In this document: piece by piece, positions 31,434 through 43,092 of the stretch
How positions within the stretch are numbered: position 1 is the stretch's first letter
Layout: each line of letters begins with the position of its first letter
Assembly (NCBI GenBank): GCA_900095095.1
Contig: FMBT01000212.1
Span: forward strand, 1-64,000
DNA from: Fragilariopsis cylindrus CCMP1102
Lineage: Eukaryota; Bacillariophyta; Bacillariophyceae; Bacillariales; Bacillariaceae
DNA length: 64,000 bases
Direction: 5' to 3'
Notes under the pieces: model-generated
Seen by the model: the letters and a program-made list of their open reading frames with translations, nothing else
Databases searched by the model: none
Told to the model about the DNA's origin: nothing
Made by a program: the position numbers and the translations under genes

Positions 31434-34261
31434 ATGACGATGACGACGACGATGACGACGACTTCCTTATTATGGGTGATGACCATATTGTTACTACTGG
31501 CGGCTACAAGTACTTCGACTGTGTCTTCTTCCGATCAAATTTATGTTGATTCATCATCTGCTGCTGTTACTGCAGGAGGCTCCATTACTTTTCCACTAAT
31601 TCCTTATCACGTACAACGTTCAAGACGTGGATTATTGACCACCGAAGATGATGATTTGGACGCAGGAGAAGGGAATAACGATCATCGTCGTCGTCATCGT
31701 CGTCGGCGGCGGCGTGAGGAAGAACTGTCGTCAGACCCGAAACAAATGAGTGCATTATACCAAGGATATGGAACTCATTATGTTGATTTGTGGGTTGGAT
31801 CACCACCGCAACGGCAAACAGTCATCGTCGATACGGGGAGTGGGTAAGTTGAAGAGTAGCTTCTGTGAAATAATATATATATGGAAATGACAAAAAATGC
31901 GATGCAAAATATTTCTTTCGTCCACACTCATTCATATATTCAAAATTACATATTCTTTTACTTTTGTTGATATAACTGATGTTTATTTCTACTCCTATTT
32001 TATAAACAATAACACAAAAATATTACCTAGATTAACTGCATTTCCATGCGGTGGTTGCCAGGATTGTGGTGCACCCGATTTTCATATTGATAATTATTAC
32101 GAAAATGATCAATCATCGACATTTCAAAAATCACAATGTTCTGATTGTTCCCAACGAGCGCATTGTAATAAAGCGAAACAAGAATGTAGAGTTACTGCGT
32201 CATATTCGGAAGGTTCAACTTGGAAGGCATACGAGGCATTAGATACATGCTATATTGGTGGATTTCATAACAAAGCTCTTACTGAGGTACGTACGTACAC
32301 GTGTGTGTGTATTAAACTATAGTGAAGATGATGATGATGATGATGATGATGATATAACAATGAGAATGATGGACCCTACGTATACTAGTATGTCCCTATT
32401 TATTTCTTCGACCTTTCATTCGTTCTTCTCTCACCCGGAGTAAAACCTTATCTTATTCCTACTTTTTTGAAGGACAATGGTGGAACAGATGATATTGATC
32501 CTGGTCATGCTAAAGCTTTTGCATTTCCTCTTCGATTCGGATGTCAAACAGCTGTTACCGGTTTGTTCAAAACTCAACTCGCCGATGGTATTTTGGGAAT
32601 GGACGATGCCAAGAGCGCTTTTTGGAATCAAATGTACCGTGCCAAGAAAATTGATAAAAAACAATTCTCATTATGTTATACAAGACCGCCGTTAACGTCA
32701 CGAGAAGGAACACACTCAGGAGCAATGACACTAGGTGGAACCGACAAACGATTACATATATCACCCATGGTGTACTCATCGGTTGTTGGAACACCGAGTG
32801 AAACGAAAAATGGGAAATCAGGATATTTTGATGTTCACGTTCGTAAATTGTACTGGCGAGATGGTACCGGTGGTGATTATGCTCGAACTGAGGACAACAC
32901 AGCTGTAGTGATAGAACTTAATACAGGTACTTTGAATAAAGATAGTGTAATCGTTGATAGTGGTACGACTGATACGTATTTGAGTTCGGTCATCCAAAAT
33001 ACTTTAGAAACGAATTTTCAAACACTTAGCGGGAAGCCATTCAATCATGATAAAGTACAGATGTCTGATGAAGAAATTTATGCGATGCCCACCCTTCTAC
33101 TGCAATTGGCGGGAGATCAAATGATGAATCAAAAGGTTGTCGATGAATACGGTGGAGGAGATGTTCACAAAATTCCCACACTTGCGGGAAATTTTGATCC
33201 TGAAAATCCATTGGATGTTATCGTAGCTGTACCACCCTCACATTACATGGAAAGTCACCTAAAACAAAAGTACACCAATCGTCTATATGATACTGAAGAA
33301 GATGGAAGTACCTTAGGAGCGAATGGTATGTGATGGACTAATTATGGTGATGCTGTTGCTGCGACCCGTGTTATAACAACTGATGTAACCATATCATAAC
33401 TTTTTTTTGCTCCTTCTCGATTTGAATTTTCCATCTTATTACTTTCTTTTTCTTTACCGTTGGCACCTTCAATAAAATAATTGCAGTCATGATGGGACAC
33501 GATGTCTTGGTACGTCTTTGTGTGATTTGATTACACTCATGTAATATTAGATTCAGTATTTGCGGAATGCCACGTATCAAATGATAGCCTTGTTTTCATC
33601 TACACTCACTGGTTTACTTTTTTGTCAATGTATTCAGTTCGACGCTCCTAGCAAACGTATCGGGTGGGCAGAAAGTTCTTGCGACTATAACGGATTAATC
33701 ATCGAGAAAGGATATCCTGACGTTTTATCTGGCGGCGAAATAGAAGTTGTAAAAGAAGATACCTTTGAAGATGAGGAAGAAGTGGCTGAAGAGCAAGAAG
33801 ATGCAAAGGAGGTATTCGATGAAGACAACATCGAAACCGAGATTCAAGAAGATGAATCTATCCTTGAGAAGCAGCAAGAAAATGAAAAGGAAGCCTTTGA
33901 CGAACAGAAAATTGAAGTGGGGATCGATCCTTCTACTACTGACGGAATGGAAGCGAAGAAGAAGAAACCTTCATCCGGTGAAGATACTCATAACTATGAC
34001 AACCCTATCAACGATATTCAACAACAAATAACAGACAATCCCGTGATAGCTGGAGGTGGACTTGTGTTTATTCTTTTACTTTTATGTATATGCTGCTTCT
34101 GTATGTATCGATGCTGTTGTGCATCGCGAAAGAAAAAAACATATCGACGACAGTCGTCTGGGACAGAGATTGAAATGAATGGAATATCGTATAAAGATGA
34201 CTTCGTTGACGAATTCGCTGACGAAGATGACGACGATGATGGCGAATACAAAGAAGTTTGA
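31434..34261 (+). CDS. Membrane-anchored pepsin-like aspartic protease B
   Basis: Five exons: 31434..31843, 32031..32286, 32473..33325, 33487..33509 and 33638..34261, 721 residues in all. Frame and alignment to protease A fix each join; the fourth exon is only 23 nt and encodes MMGHDVL. Features are a signal peptide (WVMTILLLLAATSTSTV), a basic Arg/His pro-region, catalytic Asp133 in VDTGSG and Asp384 in VDSGTT, the CGGCQDCGAPDFHID insert, a Glu-rich stalk (about 530-620) instead of protease A's Gly-rich one, and a transmembrane helix (GGGLVFILLLLCICCFCMY). Protease A has one intron, at a position that B lacks, so introns were gained or lost after duplication. Confidence 0.88.
32327..32354. 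repeat. GAT microsatellite in an intron
   Basis: A GAT/ATG triplet run lies inside the second intron of aspartic protease B. Confidence 0.85.
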
Positions 34262-34396
34262 AAACATCGCTTTGATCGTGTGTGGAGATACAATGTTTTT
34301 AATAATTATAATCACAACATCATGTAAAAATCAAGTAGAATTTTGTTATGGTCGTATATTGTATGATACGAATCTGGAATTTCTGTCCATACCCAT

Positions 34397-34963
34397 TTAC
34401 AATAGCTTTAAATGGGAAGTGACGTCGTCGAAAACTTTTGTAGGACATGGTCCAATCCCAAGAACTGTCCTGGATCCTGCAGCGATTTGTGTTCTACCAG
34501 CGTCTTCAACTAAATACACTGGCAGTCCCTTCTCTATGGCCTTGTCATAAATTGTTCTCATTTCTTCTTCGGATGGACATTTTACAGCAATCTTTGCACA
34601 TCCTGTTCGTTCCCATGCTGCTACGCCATTCGGACACAATTTACGCGATTTTTGAACACACGCCACAGCAGCGTGACAGCATTGAGCAGCTATCTTGCCT
34701 TTCCCCATACCAAGTCCTTGATTGACACATAGTACCATTTTATATGGTGCGTCCTTCATACCCCAATCTTTTGCCGATTTATTCGTTACAGGACTGGTAT
34801 TATCATCATCGTCATCATCGCTATCGTCATCGTCGCTATCGTCGTAATAGTCATTTTCGATTGACGACAAGATGTTTTTTCTCCAGAAGATAAAAGCAAT
34901 TGTCGGTAGGAGACTTCCTGAGAGGAAATATACCCAAGGAGACGTCGATGAAGGCAGTGACAT
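34397..34963 (-). CDS. PTH2: Peptidyl-tRNA hydrolase 2, membrane-anchored
   Basis: Single exon, 188 residues. An N-terminal hydrophobic segment (WVYFLSGSLLPTIAFIFW) is followed by an Asp-rich linker and the PTH2 domain from about residue 73. Family marks are YKMVLCVNQGLGMGKGKIAA, QCCHAAVAC, then CPSEEEM, GLPVYLVEDAGRTQIAAGS and VLGIGPCP. The fold and layout match human PTRH2 (Bit1), which is anchored in the mitochondrial outer membrane and recycles peptidyl-tRNA. It is convergent with aspartic protease B (135-base gap) and divergent from NAA30. Confidence 0.95.
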   Translation of the reverse strand: MSLPSSTSPWVYFLSGSLLPTIAFIFWRKNILSSIENDYYDDSDDDDSDDDDDDNTSPVTNKSAKDWGMKDAPYKMVLCVNQGLGMGKGKIAAQCCHAAVACVQKSRKLCPNGVAAWERTGCAKIAVKCPSEEEMRTIYDKAIEKGLPVYLVEDAGRTQIAAGSRTVLGIGPCPTKVFDDVTSHLKLL

Positions 34964-35341
34964 AGCTTGCGTGTGTGTATTGTATATTTACGGCATCAAT
35001 TTATGAGGTTGTTAATGGCGATTTTGCGACACAAGAAATATCTTAGTAAATAATTAGTGGCGCGAAAATAAATGATGCGCGCCCGAAATCTAATTTTGAA
35101 GCTTGAGATTAGAATTCTGTTAGGCTCGTCGTATGTACTAGTAAGTATGCAAATCGAACTACCGAAGTAGATTGTTACTTCTACTACAACAACAATAAAC
35201 CTATCGATTATAAGATACGGTATAAACCTCCTCTCCTTAATCCTCAGTAGACCATACAGTTGACGTTGTGGCGAAAAAGTACAGCAATCCAGAGAATAAT
35301 CAACCAAGAAACAACGACATAAACTAGCTAGTACCACCATC
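34964..35341. promoter_or_regulatory. Divergent promoter of PTH2 and NAA30
   Basis: There are 378 bases between two starts. CATACAGT and GTACAGCA, near-matches to the recurrent TACAGTA motif, occur near 35252 and 35279. No gene seen. Confidence 0.45.
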
Positions 35342-36067
35342 ATGTCGACCGTCCTCGAGCAGAAAATTTGTGATAAAGAGAATAACAACGAAAACAACCC
35401 TGACGGTTATAGTGGTAGGGATGACGATGATGCAATGATTACTTTCGTAGACTATCACGATGAGTCTCAATTAAAATACGTCGATCAGCTCGTTGCTTGT
35501 GATTTGTCGGAACCATACAGTGTTTTTACCTATCGTTACTTTTACATCGATTTCCGAATCTTTGTATTCTTGCTGTGGATGGAATTTCTGGAGAAGTATG
35601 TGGATGTGTGGTTGGAAAAATTGATGTTGAAAATTTTACTATCATAATAGTAATAGTAATCTACCCCCCAACGAGAACGACCATGATAAAAATAATAAAA
35701 ATACACATAATACCACGAGTATGACAGATGAAGATAAGAACAGTGATAGAGCAGCAATACTAGCAAAATCTGATAACGACGGAACAACAACAACAACAAC
35801 AAGTCCAACCAAAGAAAAGCACGGTGGAGCAGAAATAAATACCTCATACAAGTACAAACAGGATATATCGGTATGTTAGCTGTTCGAAAATCATATCGTC
35901 GGAAGGGTATTGGGAAAGATTTAGTACAACAAGTGTTGAAACGGATGAAGGAAAGAGGATGTACATCTGTGACGTTAGAAACGGAAACGTCGAATTCCAA
36001 TGCCCAAAAACTGTACCAGAATCATTTTGGTTTCATCCGAGAAGAATTATTAGTACGATATTATTGA
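35342..36067 (+). CDS. NAA30: NatC catalytic subunit NAA30, with an Asn/Thr-rich insert and three frame breaks
   Basis: The region matches the NAA30 N-terminal acetyltransferase: KYVDQLVACDLSEPYSVFTY, YRYF, then (in a second frame) HRFPNLCILAVDG and CGCVVGKIDVEN, and finally GYIGMLAVRKSYRRKGIG with the acetyl-CoA loop RRKGIG, LETETSNSNAQKLYQNHFGF and RYY at the end. Known role: acetylation of Met-hydrophobic N-termini by NatC. Frame changes occur near 35538, 35640 and 35862, each consistent with one missing base. Between the second and third, about 70 residues rich in Asn, Asp and Thr are inserted just before the catalytic GYIGMLAV strand, in a position where family members usually have a short loop. 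Confidence 0.8.
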
Positions 36068-37125
36068 ATTGTGGTGATGCCTATCGATTGCGACTTTGGT
36101 TCTAATATGAAAGGAAAGGAGGTGTCGTACAAGCCTCTCTAGTAGTAGAATACAGAGTTGACTTGCGTTGCTCTAGGTTAGCTAGCTTTCATTTCATTTG
36201 AACAATATTCATGATTCCACCAAAACTTGTCAAATAATAGTGATAGTTTGTGATATTAATGTAGAAATTCAAATCAATGTACGGTATACTACGAGAGAAA
36301 ATCAAAAGCTGCGAATATTAAAATATATAATATGTTATATATAAAATAGGTTAATATAATAACTAACAATTACAGTATCAAACCACTGCTCACATGAAAA
36401 CTTCCCTTTCTATTGATGCTATCAAATCATCTAATAAAAATTAGTAACGAGACATTGTAGAATGGTTTGTGTGTGTGTGTGTGTGTTTTATTAAAATAGA
36501 GTTTGTTTATTTTATTTTATGTACTACCGTAGTAACGTTACCGTAACGTTACCGTACCTCATTCCCACTCCTCAGAGAATTAGTGTTTCACTTCATACCC
36601 GACTCATTTTGACTACTTGGATTAAAAGAAAATTGTAAGGAACTTAGTCGAACACAAAAAATACCGTTAATCGTGGAGATGAGTCTTGTCAGATTTTGTG
36701 TGAGAAGGGAAATTGTAAACAAATATGAAGTCATCAGCAAGAAAACATCGAGTGTCACATACAGTATATATATATTAATATTCTACGCTAAAATACACAA
36801 GAAGCGCACTTCGCTCCTCACTCCTGAATTTCACGTTCGGAATAGCTACCATCGTCACAACCCTACTCGTACTACAGTATCGTTCGAATAGTGGTCGCCG
36901 CTGAGTATCAGTAGACAAGCAAGCAGGAAGGCTTCACAATCTCATAGAAACAATACAATAGAATACATCCCAGTATTTTAAATCCACACTAACGTTACAA
37001 GAAATTTAATCAAATTAATAAGAATTTAAAAGAAAATCGAAGGGACAACGGAGTTTGAAAAAAGAATAGAATAGAATAGAATAGGATAGAAAAGAAAGGA
37101 AAAACAAATCCCAACCTGCCCAAAG
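36068..37125. other. Intergenic region upstream of the RING gene
   Basis: There are 1,058 AT-rich bases with a TG tract (36469-36486), a duplicated AACGTTACCGT string near 36534, two TACAGTA motifs (36760-36766 and 36873-36879) and a pentamer AATAG repeat (37064-37090). The reading at 36673-36891 is not convincing. Confidence 0.5.
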
Positions 37126-39371
37126 ATGAATATTGTACCAGTACTTTGTTCTTCGCTATTGGTATTACTAATTTTTAATAATCCAGTAACACAAGTCGAT
37201 GCGACTATATCTATTATTGACTCCGGAAAGACATTTAATACGAAACCAGATCGAAAAATTGGACAACAACTATTAAGAGGGTATGCCTATATGGGTCGAT
37301 TACAATACGTGACAAACAATCCAACACTGTGTCTTGGTATATACAATCCAAATCAAAAATTTAATATCGTCCCACCGAATGATGGTCTACCAGGTACGTA
37401 CAGTAGTAGTACTATGTAAATAACTACAAACACATGATGTGAACAACTTTTCTGTGGATTTTTCAATGAATGAGTTATAATTTAGTTTCTAAAACTAACT
37501 TGTGTCTATCTTCTTCCTCTTCTTCTCCTGCAAATACATTCACATTCCTCTTATATCATAATCAGTGGCATTAATCGCACAAAGTGGTGGATGTAGTATT
37601 CTCGAAAAGGCCCGAGTTGCATCCACAATGATCAATCCACCGAATCAGGTACAGTATTTGATTATTCAAGATTCCAGCAAGCGGGGTCGTAAAAATCTAC
37701 TAACAGGAGGAGAAATTTTCGACGACGAAGAAGAAGAAGAACAACAACAACAACAACTAAATTGGTCGTTCATTAGTAGTACAATTAGCCGGTACGGTTC
37801 ATTTATATTCAGTAGTGGTGGTAATAGTAAAATCGATGATGACGTGAACGACGACGACGAATCGTACTACGTTTCGATTGATTCTCTACTACCGGACGAT
37901 GGCGAGGATGATGACGACGAACAAAAACGTCGACTATTGAAACAATTTGTGGACTTTCATGATTCTACAATTAATAGTAATAATTATGGTGATGATATCA
38001 ATTTAGCTGTGTTACACGTTTCTTATTCTGCGGGACAGACGTTGTTCAATTGGATTGCAAACGCTGATCCACAAATCCATCGAGAGGGAGGGTAAGTAAA
38101 GAAGAAAAATACGAGTAGTTTTTGAGAATTTGTGCTAATACTGAAGAAGAAGAAGAAGTTGAAGAAGAAGAAGAAGAAGAAGGGAAAAAAAAGCGAAGAA
38201 GAATTAACTTTCACTAACGACTTTATTTTCCTGTTTTCTCTCTACCTTGCGTTCAAAAAAAAAACCTATCAAACGAATACATAATAATATAAAAAACAGA
38301 ATGAGAGTACTTTTGAATTCAAGAGAATCAAATGTAAGCGCACGAACTGTAATCATTTGGATGTTGGTTACATTTACTCTATGCGCCTGTTTTTGTTGTT
38401 GTATGCTGGTGTTTGTACAGTCAAGTTTTGAGGAAGATCAGCAACAAAATGCTCCTAGAAGACCGGTCCGACGTCGATTAACTTTAGAACAAGTCCGAAG
38501 TAAATTCCCAGCTTTTCATTTTGATCCAACAGAACATCCTCAGAATCATCCTTCTACTTCTTCCAATATCAACAATGATGGTGAAGATAATAATGATGGT
38601 AATGCCGACGAACCGCCACAAAATCGATATTGTCAACTTTCAGATGAGTGCACAATTTGTTTAGATGAATTCACACACGGTGTACGATGTAGACAATTAC
38701 CATGTGATCATGTATTTCACTCTACGTGTATCGCGAAATGGTTAATTGAACGGTCAGCCGTTTGTCCACTTTGTAAACTTGATCTATATGAAGAAGAGGA
38801 AGTTGTTGTAGACGAAGAAAATACTAATGATAATTCTGGTGAGGAATCAGCAGAACCATCATCACCATCACAATCGTTGTTAAGCTGGTGGTCGAATTTT
38901 TCTATACGAAGAGTAGTAAGTTCAGCCAACAATAACAATGAGGGGGCTACTAGACAAATTGAAATCCCTTCTGGAAATCAAGAGGAGAGAACAGCACTGA
39001 TTGCTGGAATTGACGAGACTACCACTACTGTAGAAACAACAACTTCTACATCGTGGTGGCCTTTTTCTGTAGAGAGTGGGGTATCTAATAGTGCTGAAGA
39101 GGAAATGCATGATGATGATGAGAACATACATAGGTCATCATCATCATCAGGTTTTTGGGGTGGTTGGACTATGAATTTATTTGGACGACGGAACCGATCA
39201 CCAACTAATAATGATATGTTAACAGAACTGACAGAACCTCTTGTTCCTTCTTCTTCTTCCGGAGAACAGCAGCGTATTGCGACTACTCAAGAAGAGGAAG
39301 TGGATGATTCTACCGGGGGTAGGAACGAAACCAACTCGCCTATAAATTTGATCACATCGGCAGAAATTTAG
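37126..39371 (+). CDS. PA-TM-RING E3 ubiquitin ligase (RNF13/GRAIL-like)
   Basis: Three exons, 37126..37393, 37566..38091 and 38300..39371, give 621 residues. A signal peptide (VLCSSLLVLLIFNNPVTQVDA) leads into a luminal protease-associated-like domain with ALIAQSGGCSILEKARVAST. Asp/Glu/Gln-rich insertions interrupt it. One transmembrane helix (about 281-304, TVIIWMLVTFTLCACFCCCM) precedes a RING-H2 finger at about 382-423: CTICLDEF, LPCDHVFH, CPLC. The tail is long, Ser/Thr-rich and has repeated WW-containing segments (SWWSNFS, SWWPFS, FWGGWTMNLF). By analogy with RNF13 and plant RMR proteins it should ubiquitinate cargo in the endosomal or vacuolar pathway. Confidence 0.9.
38142..38182. repeat. 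GAA microsatellite in a RING-gene intron
   Basis: Interrupted GAA triplets lie inside the second intron. Confidence 0.85.
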
Positions 39372-39859
39372 TATAATATAAATTATTATGTTGAATAACC
39401 TATATTAAAAAGTACGTTACCTGTAATTAATAAAGAGCTTCAGTATACTGTCTAGATATTCTTTGCTTACTTGTTTATGAAATTAGCCAATCAAAAATGG
39501 GAAATGTGTGCGCCAAACAACACCGGCAAAGACGACCATCATCGCAACTATCAAGTATTACTCTATTCGAATGCGTTCTCTCGGATTGTTCACTTCTTGT
39601 GGTGAGACTACTAGTTTGCTGCGTCATCTTATCATACAGTGTTCCAATTCTTGCTTTGTTTTCGATATGTATATATATAGCAGATATTTGCAAGCCGTCA
39701 CAGTTTTAGCTAATGAATTTTATTTCAAGGTGTTGATTATTAGTTGAGACGATAGGTAATATGTATACACGCATACACCGAATCGTTATCTACTGATTTA
39801 ATCACACGCTACTATTATGTTTTGCTTAAAATTCGTTAACCCGCAACGAAATACACTTT
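39372..39859. other. Convergent 3' gap
   Basis: There are 488 bases between two gene ends. Short readings near 39475-39747 occur in three frames and are not convincing. Confidence 0.5.
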
Positions 39860-41620
39860 TTATCGTCTCCCATAACCGCCTCCGCCTCCACCTCGGTAGT
39901 CTCTACCTCTATCACCGCCACGATAGTCGTCACCATGCCTTCGATCATCCCGTCCTCCTCTCCCATCATAGCCACCGCCGCCGCCGCCGCCGCCACCACC
40001 ACCACCGCGATCATAGCCTCCGCCACGCTCCCAACGACCGTCTCCTCCTCCTCCTCCTCGGGATGATCCTCGTCTATCGTCACCTCTCCCACCGCCACGA
40101 TAATTACCACCACCACCACCACCACGATCATAGCCTCCGCCGCGAGATCCTCCTCCCCCGTCTCGGCCACCTCCTTGCTGCATTTGCTGGTATGACACCA
40201 AGGGTGCACCACCACCGCCCCGTCCTCCATTTGGTGGAGGTGGTCGCGGTGGCCCATATCGACCATATTTTTGGACAATTTCTTGAAATTTGTCACGTAC
40301 CAATTTCCATCCTACGTACTGCTTACCAGCATAATGCGCAGCGATTCTTTCATCCGCATCTCGAGCACTCATGAAATTTCCTGATACCTCACAAACAGTT
40401 TTGTCTGTAGTAGTATCAGATCTAACAAAATTCAATTTCAGGTGTTGGACTTCTATCGACTCTTCCAACGGACCAAGTTGACTGATTAGATTTGCAATTT
40501 GACATAACAGTCTTTGTTTTTTCAAGGTAAGTCGACCTAATTCTTCGAGAGCAGCAGCAGCATCACTTGACGATGACGGGGAAGGTTTATCAGTCGTCGT
40601 ATCGTTTGCTCCGCTAGGATCGTTGTCATCATTTGTTGTTGCATCTGGATCTTTCTTTATAGGATCAGCTCCTTCATGATCTATAATTATATTCGAACCT
40701 TCCTCTTTCGGTTCGATTTTAATTGGATTTTCTAGTTTTATGTTATCTTCTTCATCTACTGCATCGTCCTTGTTATCTTCTTTATTGCTCTCGTCGTTGG
40801 TCTGATCTTTCGTCTTTTCTTCATTCTTTTCTTTTTGCTCTTGTCTTTGTTGGTCCAAAACGGTTTCCTCCTTTGTTTGTAATTCCATCAGATTTATTAA
40901 TGCCTTTTCTAGCTCGACTTTCATATCTTCCAACTGCATTTCAGCCCGAACTAACTCGTCCACTTTTTCCTCGCTGACATCGACAACGTAATCATTCCCA
41001 CCGCGTGTTTGTGATTGTCTTGATAACTCTCGTTTGAGTTTTTCATTATTTCGAGATACCGTCCTGTCACAATGTTGTACTAATTCTTGCAGTTTCGAAA
41101 ATAGACGATGATCGTATCCTATTTTTTCCTTTTCGTCTCTAGACAATGATACGTATTCTTTCCGTGCCGCCTCATCGACGGTGTACGGGTTCGGTCCGAT
41201 ATCTGATTTCGTATTAACGAATAATTCGTACACATCGATCCCCCATGCACAAAACAAAGGATCGATACCTCGATCGTAACATGATTTACTTCGTTTCGTA
41301 CCGGGTAAAATCATTCCACCTGCCCCATCTCCCGTGAGTGGTCTCTTACTTTTTCTGGGAAGAGCGGCACCTATTTTCAATGAAAACCAAAATAAATAAA
41401 TGTGGAAAAATTATTGGTGAAATTTGTTTTTAAAATGGTTTTAAAAAAAAGTTTAAAATCAACTACTTATGCACTATTTACAAGCTACCCAATCGATATA
41501 CAAACACTTGAAACACATAGACACATATGACAACAGGTTCTTACCTGCTGGAAGAAGGGCATTTCGATCCGCTCCCATCAAATTATCGAGTAAAGACCGG
41601 GCTTCAGCATTAGCGGTCAT
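39860..41620 (-). CDS. LUC7-related U1 snRNP protein with lost zinc ligands and RGG tail
   Basis: Two exons, complement(39860..41370) and complement(41545..41620), give 528 residues. The short first exon encodes the LUC7 N-terminus (RSLLDNLMGADRN). LUC7 landmarks follow: YELFVNTKSDIG after the first zinc-finger position, a long coiled-coil region (about 90-190), a Lys/Glu/Asp-rich insert, and VCEVSGNFMSARDADERIAA with GKQYVGW at the second finger. In usual LUC7 proteins that finger reads CEVCG and ends H-x-GKQH; here the second Cys is Ser and the last His is Tyr, and the first finger lacks the expected Cys/His set. The C-terminus is a long RGG/GGG tail typical of RNA binding. Likely role: 5' splice-site selection. 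Confidence 0.82.
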
Positions 41621-43092
41621 GGTGATACGATACGATCAGGTCAGGACTTCCTAATAAACGCCAATTCTATCGCCTTCGATGTCTATGATTCACTAATGTG
41701 TTAAAAGTACTGATTGTTCTACCGGTAACCTTTCTTGGGGGGTTGATACCGTACAATATATGTATGCTTTCAATAAAATAAATATATGTTTGCATACCGA
41801 TAATACAAGTGTTAGTAATAACAACGTCAAACGCGACCGTGCAAAATTTCTCTTAAAGAAGTGGACGGATGGACAGACAGACATAATGCTGTATAAATTT
41901 AAACCTTCAATAAGGACCAACAAAAGCACCATAATTTTTCACTAGATGAATATGTTGTATGTGGCTGTTTCCACACACACAAACAACTCATTTATTCCAT
42001 CATCTCCTTATTGCAACATAATTCAACTGTTCACTTGGATGGTCTTTTCTTCAACGTGGGAACATGGGAGTAAGTCAAGATTCGCTAGTGAATGACCACA
42101 TAGTAGTATGAACCTCAGTAGATCGTAGGCACTATTGAGCACCTATGCTCACTCTCTATATAGTACCACACTATTGTATGTATTATTAGTTGTAGTATAT
42201 ATGGATTTTGAATGCATTTACGCATTTACGCTTTCACTTCTCCAGACTGGGCTTTGACATCCTTGACTTAGATTCTCTGTGGTGGCAGAGTCGGCAATAA
42301 GAGCAAGACATCCTTGACTTAGATTCTCTGTGGTGGCAGAGCGGCAATAAGAGCAACTATGATTATTTGATACATGATTGGTTTGAACTGACTAATACCC
42401 ATAGCAGAATATTGACTGTGTTGGTCAAAATAGGAAACCTTTAAGTAGATTGTGACAGGTGACATGCATGTTTTATTACTATGTACATTTTTGATATCCT
42501 ATTTTACATTTTTAGTCCAGAAGGTGAGCCAGCCAGAAAAGTGCTTACTACTACATCATCAATTAATATGTCAATAGATCTGTGGAGATTTAATTTTTAT
42601 TCAAGTTAGAATGGTACATGATGGGAAGCTAAGATATAATTTGAGGCTACCCAGATAGACATCATATTAGAAATAATGCAACAATGGAAACCCCTAAGTT
42701 ATGACATAAATAATGCAGTCTCACTCTGTCACATGGAGCAATATGTATGTATATGACACCTTTCATGCTATTCTAAGCAAAGTAGTACTATATGATGCAC
42801 ATTGGTGAAATATCCATAATGATGTTTACTAGAATTATTTAGGTTCCAAAAAAGTGCCATTAAAGTGAAGTTGAGCAAATAATGCTATGTATATAGATTG
42901 TGTGAGGTCTGTGTTCTAGCTACTGATTACTATGGCTGTTTATCAAAATGCATTGTATACAATAGAAGGTTTTCTTTCCTACATACGGTACATACGTCAG
43001 TTAAAGTTTCGGTAGATTAGTATTTTTGAGCAACGCAAATAGAAGTATTCCCAAGTTCTTTCCACTCCTCGTCTATCTCGATATTACTGTTA
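41621..43092. other. Intergenic region with a tandem duplication
   Basis: There are 1,472 AT-rich bases without a supported gene. They contain the 51-bp tandem duplication listed separately. Readings at 41693-41945 on both strands look random. Confidence 0.5.
42256..42356. repeat. 51-bp tandem duplication, two copies
   Basis: The unit starts GACATCCTTGACTTAGATTC and ends AATAAGAGCAA. Copies are 42256-42306 and 42307-42356, identical except for one base missing in the second (GAGTCGG against GAGCGG). Confidence 0.92.

Noticed and set aside
39817-40374. His/Arg-rich plus-strand reading and other frames over the LUC7 tail
   Set aside because: Antisense of the RGG-coding repeats; composition is explained by GGT/CGT codons on the other strand.
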